From: Lantana camara
Taxonomy: Eukaryota > Streptophyta > Magnoliopsida > Lamiales > Verbenaceae
Assembly: GCA_037501455.1 (NCBI GenBank)
Contig: CM074862.1
Span: forward strand, 82,948,001 to 83,012,000
Direction: 5' to 3'
DNA length: 64,000 nt
The stretch's first letter is position 1. Each line of letters begins with the position of its first letter. Positions 33,353 through 41,643 of the stretch are shown here, in pieces. Both the position numbers and the translations under genes were made by a program. The notes beneath the pieces were generated by a model. It did not search any database and had not been told where the DNA came from. It saw only the letters and a list, made by a program, of their open reading frames with translations.

Positions 33353-33554
33353 GAGACACGGGCGTGTCTCTCACATGAAGAAACCCACGACACCCCCGTG
33401 TCTCGGTACAGATTCGCCAGCCGAGATACGACACGGGCGTGTCAAGTTCTCTCAACAAAAATGACACCCCCGTGTCTCGGTACAGAACTCTCCAGGTAAA
33501 GGATGACACCCCCGTGTCACCCATATAGCACACTTGATGACACGGGCGTGTCAT
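33353..33554. repeat. R2 internal palindrome array before the 3'-ORF
   Basis: Six copies of the same GACACGGGCGTGTC/GACACCCCCGTGTC word as in the R2 LTRs, at about 33353, 33388, 33428, 33461, 33503 and 33537. They lie between integrase and the 3'-ORF, directly after an AAGTTTGGGGGAG motif (33343-33355). Confidence 0.85.
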
Positions 33555-34314
33555 GTCCGCTGGACTGAAATAAAAGGGAGTTTCACTTATGTTCTTGTCA
33601 TTTAACACCAAACCACTCCTCTTCTCGTCTCTCTTCTATCTTCCTCCCCCTCTCCCATACGGCACAAGTACCACCGCTATTATTTGTAGATCATAATCCG
33701 GCAAAACAACACACACATTACACCTTACATCCTATATTAATCGGGTAAGTCTTCTCTTCTCTTGGGTGCTTTAATTTCTTGGATTTAAGTGAGAAAGGTT
33801 AGACCCTAGTTCTATGAAGCATGCTATGGTGTATATTCTTTGACATTCTTGACTCTATTTCAAGTTTTGGCATGATTGGAATTAGGAATTGGCATAAATT
33901 TGCAAATGTTTGGCCTTTTAGAAGATGAACCCTAATTTCTTATTGAAGCATGTTGGATATAATTTCTATGAATTCTTGCTCCTTAGTCGAGTTTCGTGCA
34001 TGCTAGAGTTAGGTGTTTGAAATGTATTGGGAAATTTGGCCCTTGCTCTTGCACATTGTCATGAATTTTGCAAATTTTGGAGAATTGTTGTGGGTGGTTA
34101 TTTACACGTTTGTGGATGAAATTGAGGCACTATGATCTTTAAACGAATTTGGTAATGTAGAGGGCTAAGTCTAGGTATCGGGTGATGAAATGTCATACTT
34201 TATTTGATGAAATCCTAGGCTTCTTACTTGTGCTTACAAGGTGTTCGATAAAATGCCCCTTTGAACTTAAATTGATTTTGTTGTTGATATGGAGGGTATT
34301 TTTGTGCAGGAAAT
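33555..34314 (+). other. R2 leader of the 3'-ORF
   Basis: Non-coding. It starts with a pyrimidine-rich stretch (about 33605-33655), as 5' leaders often do, and runs to the ATG at 34315. It could be the leader or an intron of a separate or spliced mRNA for the 3'-ORF. A CAG|G acceptor-like site precedes the ORF (about 34306-34310). Confidence 0.45.
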
Positions 34315-35556
34315 ATGGGACGCAACAAGAGACCCGCTCCTCTGCAACTCACCTCCTCGTCCGGCCCAACTGGCCGCCAACCACGGGATTCCGTGAATGT
34401 CACATTGGAAGGGCTTGGGAACCCTTATAACAGGAATACCACGCGCAATATCATGCCTACCAAGTTCCCGCATCTCGCCACACTTCGGAGATTAGGAGTT
34501 TGGGACGAGGTCGAGGTGTTGTTCAACAATATAGGGTGGAAGACGTTTATGATGGTTCCGGCTAACACCTATCCGGAGTTGACAACCGCATTTTTCACCA
34601 CTATGACTTGGGACCAGGTCAACACCAAGCTCAATTTCACGTTAGATGGGGAGGAAGCCGAATCGTTAAATCTAGATGAGATTCGGGATGCCTTGGGGTT
34701 TCCTTTGTGCGAGATGACAACGTTGCCAAATTGGTCTACTGAGGACAGAGAGGCGGTGTGGCGGTCATTCCCCCTCAAAACTGGTGCCCCGGCATACAAC
34801 CAGCGTAATACTAAGGCCACATGGATTGATAGCTTAGTCTGGCGATTGGTGCATAGACTACTAGCTGTGGGAATATGTGCTCGGCATGAAAGTGATGGAA
34901 ATATCAACGGATTTGAGTTGGCCATTATGTATTTTATGAAGGAGGGGGTGCAGTTTGATGCCACGACCGAATTCATGTATAAGCTCAAGGAGGTGGCAGG
35001 CAGGGCGTCGGGAACCATAGGCCATGGCGCCTATGTGACGAAGCTAGCCAAGGAGGTAGGGTGGCTTGCAGAGGAAACGGAGCCTTTATCCAACTTTCCC
35101 TATGTTGAAGAGCAGACGTTCATAAAGATGGATCTATTTATCCGATGGTCTGCTGGGAGCCTAAAGGATAGGGTTTTACCCTGGTATCCGGAAAGGGACA
35201 GGAACCGGTTTGAGCGGATGTACAGGTGGGGTGTGGCCAAGTATGATGACCTCACTCTCGATCAGCAGAGGAGGCTTGCACAGATACCGGATCGAGAGGA
35301 AGGCGGGCGCGGAGCACCGATGCCGATGGTCGAAGATGACGCTGAGGAGATCCCCGCTTACATGCGGGATTATATGGCATCCCAGAATGCGCGGATGGAC
35401 AGTTTTGTAGAGCATGTGGACTCCCGGCTTGATGCCTTGCAGCTCCACATTGATGGACAGTTTGAGAATCTCCACGCATATCTTGCCAAACAATTTGGCG
35501 GTGCCGGAGCGAGTAGCTCAAGCCAGCCCCCACTTTACCCACCACCTTATCCTTGA
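34315..35556 (+). CDS. R2 3'-ORF, Athila ORF1-like plant transposon protein
   Basis: An intact 413-codon ORF, separate from gag-pol. It has a basic N terminus (M-G-R-N-K-R). A globular domain at about 50-310 contains W-D-E-V, A-L-G-F-P-L, W-R-S-F-P, R-L-L-A-V-G and P-W-Y-P-E-R-D-R motifs, resembling the ATHILA ORF-1/putative plant transposon protein family. A charged linker follows, then a heptad-patterned helix (about 345-390) and a Ser/Pro-rich tail. Position 3' of integrase is where env-like ORFs are described, but I see no signal peptide and no membrane segment, so an envelope role is not supported. The function of the family is unknown. A homologue occupies the same place in A0. Confidence 0.75.
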   Translation: MGRNKRPAPLQLTSSSGPTGRQPRDSVNVTLEGLGNPYNRNTTRNIMPTKFPHLATLRRLGVWDEVEVLFNNIGWKTFMMVPANTYPELTTAFFTTMTWDQVNTKLNFTLDGEEAESLNLDEIRDALGFPLCEMTTLPNWSTEDREAVWRSFPLKTGAPAYNQRNTKATWIDSLVWRLVHRLLAVGICARHESDGNINGFELAIMYFMKEGVQFDATTEFMYKLKEVAGRASGTIGHGAYVTKLAKEVGWLAEETEPLSNFPYVEEQTFIKMDLFIRWSAGSLKDRVLPWYPERDRNRFERMYRWGVAKYDDLTLDQQRRLAQIPDREEGGRGAPMPMVEDDAEEIPAYMRDYMASQNARMDSFVEHVDSRLDALQLHIDGQFENLHAYLAKQFGGAGASSSSQPPLYPPPYP

Positions 35557-37143
35557 TTGGGTTACCTTCTAGTCTTTTATTTTCCTTGCTTTGGTCTGTA
35601 TGATGATCTACTTCACCACTTTAACCTAACTATTTGCACTATGCTAACTATTCTTAAGGTTGTATGAGGCACTTGACGACAGGGCTTTCTTGTTATTTGC
35701 ATGTTGATTATCATTTGCTCTGCTTAGCTTATGATCCGTGTTTTAGTCGTTTAAGTGCAGGTTAGGGTTGATGATTAGCTTGTTGCCGGGTTCTTCGCTG
35801 TTTTGAGGGAGTTTTCTTTTTGCCTTCTTTCCTTTTTCTTTTATGCATGAGGACATTGCATGGTTTAAGTTTGGGGGAGAGGGGCAAAAAGTTTTGGATT
35901 GTATTGCTAATATTTTGCATAGGAAGATGCGTTGGGGGATTTACTTACTTGATATTGGGTATCTTTGAGAATGAAAAGATGATTGCTGAAAATAGCCAAA
36001 ATTTTTGAAATTTTTCGATGAGGTTTGATTGTTGGAATTTTGCCAAAGTGAGTTAGGCTAGTTGAATGCATGAAGTTAGGTGTAAGTATTGATACTTTGG
36101 AATGATGGGATATCCTTATTTTTATGCACAATTGAACAAGGTCATGTACTTAGGTTAGGATACTGAGTTAGTAATTCTTGAATAATACTGAGAAGTGGAT
36201 TAGGATGCATTTTAGTCCTATTGAGGCGAAACTTTGAATTAACAAAGAGTTAGGGAGATGACTTAGGCATTCATGCCGGAGGTAGCCTCGCTATTGAGCC
36301 ATTGGTACTAAGAACGAGATCCTATTGACCCCGCTGAGCCTAAGTGTTGTGCCATTAAATTTTTGTAGCCGCATTATAAGCCACAGGCACAGCACCATAA
36401 ACTTACCCTTGAGTCACACTTTGCTCACTCGTTTGAATCGATTGAAGATGCTGCTAAGTTCCTGATAAGAAACCAAGAGAAGAAATAAGAGATACTCTTA
36501 GATGCTGAAAGAAAAGAAGAATTCAAAAGGAAGTAGTAAAAGAACGAGTTGTGTAAGCAACAAGTAGACAGAAAAAGAGAAAAAAAAAAAGAAGAAAGAA
36601 AAAAATTAAAAATTATGGAGAAAAACATTGAGTAGATTTGAAACAGAAGAAACTTTAGACTGTCTGCATGTGACAAACTTAGACAAGGTCCAAGTTTGGG
36701 GGAGTTTGAAGGGGAAGACGAAGATGGCAACCATGGAAATTTGAATGGGTGAGCTAGGTGTGTTGAGTTACTACTATACTAAAAATTCCATAACCTTAAC
36801 CCCGAGCCCACAGTACAAGCTTCGAAAGACCTTCCGATCCTTAATTCTTGGTTAATTCCATTAGTGGAGATAGGTGCGAAGAATGTTGTCCGAAGTCTAT
36901 CATTGGTACTTAGGAAGGAATCATTAGTTTGGTGTTCTAACCATTGTACATTATTTTGTTCGAATTCACGCACTACACGAGGATATTTGCATTATACCAT
37001 TGTGTTGATACTTGTGCTTGATTGTAATGTATTTGATAGGCTAGACTTGCTTGCGTGAAATTCTGAGAATTGCCCCATTGAGAGATTGATTTTGAGGCTG
37101 GTTTGATGTAATTTTCTCGATTGCTCGAGGACGAACAATATCT
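35557..37143 (+). other. R2 3' non-coding region with extra PPT motifs
   Basis: No ORF of quality. AAGTTTGGGGGAG occurs at 35867-35879 (preceded by ATGAGGACATTGCATGG) and 36692-36704, before the real PPT. Blocks at about 36190-36290, 36323-36394 and 36780-36895 are strikingly conserved with the A0 3' region. An A/G-rich tract spans about 36540-36610. Confidence 0.75.
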
Positions 37144-37158
37144 AAGTTTGGGGGAGTT
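37144..37158 (+). other. R2 polypurine tract
   Basis: AAGTTTGGGGGAGTT abuts the 3' LTR and follows CTCGAGGACGAACAATATCT. Confidence 0.9.
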
Positions 37159-38686
37159 TGATGTATCTGTTTATTGCATGGATTTGTAGGGCAAATTTGA
37201 GTTAAATTCAAGCAGTTTCAAGAACTTATAACGTGATTTATGCCCCTTATTAGGTACCTTGCACCTTGGAGTTGAAAAGACGGTGTAGAAGCAAAACCAT
37301 GCAATAAAGGGCGAAAAACGAGAAATTCTAGGGGACACGCCCGTGTCCCCGCGGAAGAGTAAACTGAGACACGCCCGTGTCTCAGTACAGAAGTGGCCCT
37401 CGGATTCAGGATGGTGACACGCCCGTGTCACCAAAGTAGAGGAATATTCTGCACGCCCGTGACTAGGTACAGAGAGGCCTGGAACGTTTGCACCCCCGTG
37501 TCATCCAGAAGAACAAGTCCTGACACCCCCGTGTCAGTAGGAAAAGCGCGGATACGTTTTTAATACGTGACACGGGCGTGTCACCATTTTAGGTATTATC
37601 TTTGCACGCCCGTGTCACGGGGCGGTTTGGATTTTGGATTCCTATTTATACACGGTTTGAGGCGGAATAAGGGAGCTTTTTGGACGGATAGCTTCCCAGA
37701 AGTTCAAGAACACTCGGAGAAGGAAGAAACACGAAGACATAGAGTTGAAGATTCATTCCAAGCACAAGACTTTATCAATTTGGTTTTATTTACTGCTTTC
37801 CGATCAAACTAATTCCTCAAGTTTTGGTTTTTCAATTCTAGCATAGTTAGTTTCTCGCTTTAGATTCGTTTTTGGATAATTAGGGTAGAATTCAGAAGTA
37901 TTAATTCCGTGTTGATGTTTATGTTAGACATGAATAATTTGAATGCAATTCTTTTGAACTTAATGAGTTTTGAGCCAATTATGAGGAACTAATCTCCTAG
38001 GGTTAGGGGGTAAGGATTATGCATCTAAGGTGTTTGAATTAATGCTCGAGTTAATTTGTGTGATTCTTTGTTAGGAAAACGGTATTGAGTAGGTTGGGAA
38101 TGGATTGGCCATCCATGAACATATTGTAAATTATCCGATAATCGAGAGATTGAGGATAATTGAGATTGTTTTCCAAAACTTAGACTTTTGGGCTTAAAGA
38201 AATTTAACCCTAATTTCTACAACAGGTATTTAGAATTCTATGCCAAGCCGCTAGGTCTTGAATACACTAATCTTGCTTTATTCGATTAATTTGGTTACTA
38301 AGTGATTGTGAGAACAACACTTGGCTTAATTAATTAGACATCTAGCCTTCGAGAGAAGCTAGGTATAAAATTGTGATTAGGTTGAAGAATCATACATCCG
38401 TACTTGAGTATTGATTTGATCACAAAAGAGCATATGATTTACTCCCCGACCTGTTTTAAGTAAGTGGTTGAATCTTGTTTTTATTTGTTAGCTCGTGTGA
38501 TTGATTATTTATTGCGTAAGTTTAATTTCGTCATAGTAGTATAGTACAACAGCGTCAAACTTTTTCGGTCTTTAGATTAGAAAGAGTCATAGAAGTGGTT
38601 GTTGAGTTCCCTTCCCTGTGGATACGATACCTTAAGTGTTGCAATCGGATTTAGAACTTACACTTGGGTTCAAGATTTGTCTATCA
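37159..38686 (+). repeat. R2 3' LTR
   Basis: 1,528 bp, nearly identical to the 5' LTR, ending TTTGTCTATCA. Confidence 0.95.
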
Positions 38687-38691
38687 GTTAT

Positions 38692-39099
38692 GCCACTATG
38701 AAAAGATTTATGTTTAAATTTTGAATATATGAATTTTCGGGACAGGTTAGGACAGGGCTTGGATTAGTTGAACCCGTTTTGATTGTATGCATTCGGGACA
38801 GGTTAGGACAGGTGAGTGGAACTAGTTGAACCCGTTTAGTTGATGTTTATTTATTTTCTGGATTGTATGAATTTGGTTCGTTGCATGAAGTTTTTGAAAG
38901 TTCATATTTTGAAATGCTTCTGCATTCTGCTTTTGTTTTCTCTTGCGTACTCTGTACAGGGTCTAGACCGCCTAGCTTTAGGTTGGATTTTGGTTTGTCA
39001 CCCGTTCGCTGTGACTTGGTGCGTGTGCGGATTTCCCATTTCGTACACGTGTCGGGTCATAGTGCGGGGGTGTGGCGCCCCACCGCTCGGGGTGTTACA
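38692..39099 (+). repeat. R3 5' LTR, part after the R2 insertion
   Basis: Completes the R3 5' LTR and matches 44814-45221. Ends GGGTGTTACA. Its last 100 bp resemble the ends of the R1 LTR and of the solo LTR at 45447-48120 (CATAGTGCGGGGGTGTGG). Confidence 0.9.
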
Positions 39100-39106
39100 T
39101 CTTGAG

Positions 39107-39118
39107 TGGTATCAGAGC
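39107..39118 (+). other. R3 primer-binding site (initiator Met tRNA)
   Basis: TGGTATCAGAGC, seven bases after the 5' LTR, as in R1. Confidence 0.9.
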
Positions 39119-40958
39119 TACCAGGTTCAAAACCGGTGCTCTGGAGTTGGGTCGTGTCAGTTTAGGTCGTACGGCATAGGAGTACTTGTGCATTGCATTC
39201 GTTTAATGTGAAATATTGACTTCTCTATATGAATTTGTCTGAGCTTATGTGATTGTGTGTACACTATGATTACGATTTTTATAAAATTATCATTGTTATG
39301 CTTTAAATTTTAGTAAATTACTTGTTGCATCTGCATTAATTAGGTGCTCTTAATTGCTTTCATTACTTGACATACCCACGTACTAACCCTCATGCATAAA
39401 TATGTATTCAAATTGTGAATTGTAGGGTGACTCCTTGGCACCAAAACTGTAATTGATCGTGACAACACTTCCCACTTCTTCCAATTGATGAAAGAGGATT
39501 TGGGACTTCCATCTTCTGACCACTTGGAGTAAATGAATCTCTAGAAGAATTCAGTCAGGACTCGATGCTAATATAATGGAAACAGGTATCATGCATTCAT
39601 AGCACTTGCATCATGCATTGGATTAAATTGTAATTATTCTGATCTTTTTGTTCTACGTGCTCGATTGTTTTCTTGCTGATTAATGAGTATATGCCATTCA
39701 CATCCCTAACCCCACATGCGTTAGATTCGTGATTGTATTTTAGGTGGTCATCTATCCGATTCACCAACTGCTATCTTAGTTGAAGCCTCATTGGAATCCG
39801 AACAGGGGTTGATCAGAAGTGTACGATTGATCCAACAAGCTCAGAGTATAGGGAGGATGAAAGAAGATATTTGTCTACGAGAGAGATATTACATCTTTTA
39901 ATTATCGAGGTGCCTTTGGGATTTGTACCTAACTACTTGGAGGTGCTCGGGAGTAACACGTTTTACAAGGACACTAGGATTTCTAACTCTGGATGGCGTG
40001 AGGTAGCAACGAAGAAATTGAAGTAATTATACCATTCAGAGTCATTCAAGGGAGGGTCAGACTATTTTAAAGACATCAACAAGAGTAGTTACACTGTACT
40101 AAGGAAAAAGGGGAAAACTTTAAAATAAGGAATTTCGTGGCAATGTTTTCGAAAGCCAACCTCGCCAAATTACGAGGACGGGAGCATCAGTTAAAATGAC
40201 AGTAGCAAAGTGGGATTGATTAAGAATTCTCCATTGATCTCCTCACGCACGTTATAAGAAACCTTCCCGTTGATGGAGGCAGCAAATTCTATTTCTCGCG
40301 AATTTTATCGGGACTTCGGGAAACCCTACGGATCACTTGGCTCCGAAAACTAATTGAAACGGTTCGAGACCCTTTTGAACCAGAGGATGCGAGGAAATAC
40401 CAAAGAATGCAAAATGGGAAGTTGGAACTATGGCCAGTTAAGGAGTTGATTAACCTTTCAAGTTAAAGAAATTGCCAACCTCGACTCCACTACTACGGTG
40501 AACGGTACATTGAGCATCCATGGCATTTGCACTCATGCATTTCATAAGTAATTATAATTATTTTTGCTTGACATATGTGACAATGTGTAATGTGTGATGT
40601 TGCTCGAGTTTAATAACGTGACTAACTGCTGCAATTTTCATAACTTTAAAATTGTTGTTGTTGTGAATTCTTGTAAACTAAATGGATTACCTGCTTGCGT
40701 GAACTATCCGTGCTTCAGTGCTTATAATTTCTTTGGTTACTCACTAACCTTTCAAGCACCTTCAAGCATACTGTGATTTTATTTTACAGTGATCCCATCG
40801 CGATATTCCCCTTGAGTTGAGCATGGATGATGAGTCTATACTCTAGGGACACCGATATCAGTCGGGTAAAGGTACACTATACATGCATCCCATGTTTTGC
40901 ATTCGGTGCTACTTTAATGTGTGTATGTATGAATGCTGTGTAAGTTAACTTGTGTGCT
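39119..40958 (+). other. R3 internal non-coding region
   Basis: No ORF with any retroviral motif. It contains spaced repeats of a CATGCAT/GCATCATGC module at about 39580-39630, 40498-40560 and 40865-40920, similar to modules in R1 at 14660-14700 and 15600-15650. Confidence 0.6.
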
Positions 40959-41330
40959 AGAGAGTTGTTGAGATCTCTCTATTTACGTGTTAGGCAGATG
41001 TGGGATTCTCCCTATTTCTGTGATAGAAAGATGTGGGATTCTTTCTAAATTATGTGAGCAAGAGATGTTGGATTCTCTTGGAGTTAGATGTTTGAGAGAT
41101 GCTGGATTCTCTCGAATCTAGGGTTTGAGAAATGCTGGATTTTCTCAAACTAGGATGTTTGGAAGATGTGGAAGTCTGCCAGACTTAAGATGAGAGACAG
41201 GGTTCTCTCGATTACGTGATTGAGAGACGGGGTTCTCTCAATTCTGTGTCTGAGGGACGGGGTTCTCTCTTTTGACGTGCCGGGAGACGGGGCTCTCTCT
41301 CTCTTGCGTGCTGAGAGATGGGATTCTCTC
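40959..41330 (+). repeat. R3 tandem hairpin array with covarying stems
   Basis: About twelve units of roughly 30 bp. Clear stems: 41024-41047 (TAGAAAGA/TCTTTCTA), 41059-41080 (CAAGAGA/TCTCTTG), 41091-41116 (nine pairs with one U-G), 41123-41150 (GTTTGAGAAA/TTTCTCAAAC), 41219-41242 (ATTGAGAGA/TCTCTCAAT), 41252-41269 and 41313-41330. Loops are TGYKGGAT in the first part and CGGGGT in the later part. Confidence 0.85.
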
Positions 41331-41607
41331 TTGTTTGTCGCGGCTGAGTTTCGTGTGGCCTGTTGTGGGTTTGCAATTGACGAGGAAGCCATGGCATCGA
41401 GCCTTGGGTGCAGTGGCCTAGTGGGCGGATCGAACAAGTTTGAAGCGACCAACGGTCAACTGTTTGAATAAACCTCTGTGACTACGGAACTCTGCAGGGA
41501 GTTGATGCAATCAGTGAGAGTAAACTTCACAGCCAGGGCTATGACTCTACATGATTTTAGGAGATGGATTGAAATGTTCCAGTTTGAAGCTTTACGACTC
41601 AGTAATA

Positions 41608-41625
41608 GGACCTGAGGACAGGTCC
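41608..41625 (+). repeat. R3 pre-PPT hairpin
   Basis: GGACCTG-AGGA-CAGGTCC, the counterpart of R1 15978-15996, five bases before the PPT. Confidence 0.75.
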
Positions 41626-41630
41626 TTTTG

Positions 41631-41643
41631 AAGGAGGGGAGTT
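41631..41643 (+). other. R3 polypurine tract
   Basis: AAGGAGGGGAGTT abuts the 3' LTR. Confidence 0.9.

Larger units (their letters stand above)
25964..38686 (+). mobile_element. R2: Athila-type Ty3/gypsy retrotransposon
   Basis: A complete 12,723-bp element with a 5-bp target duplication GTTAT (25959-25963, 38687-38691). It has two 1,528-bp LTRs (TGATGTATC...GTCTATCA) with about five differences by eye, a tRNA-Asp PBS, gag-protease-RT-RNase H-integrase in one frame, a separate 3'-ORF, a long 3' non-coding region and a PPT. Domain order and PBS place it in the Athila/Tat group. Three stop codons in gag-pol make this copy defective for making a full polyprotein, despite its young LTRs. It is inserted in the 5' LTR of R3. 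Confidence 0.95.

Noticed and set aside
34315..35556. Envelope glycoprotein in R2
   Set aside because: Position fits env-like ORFs, but there is no signal peptide, membrane segment or fusion-like stretch, and the domain resembles the Athila ORF1/plant transposon protein family.
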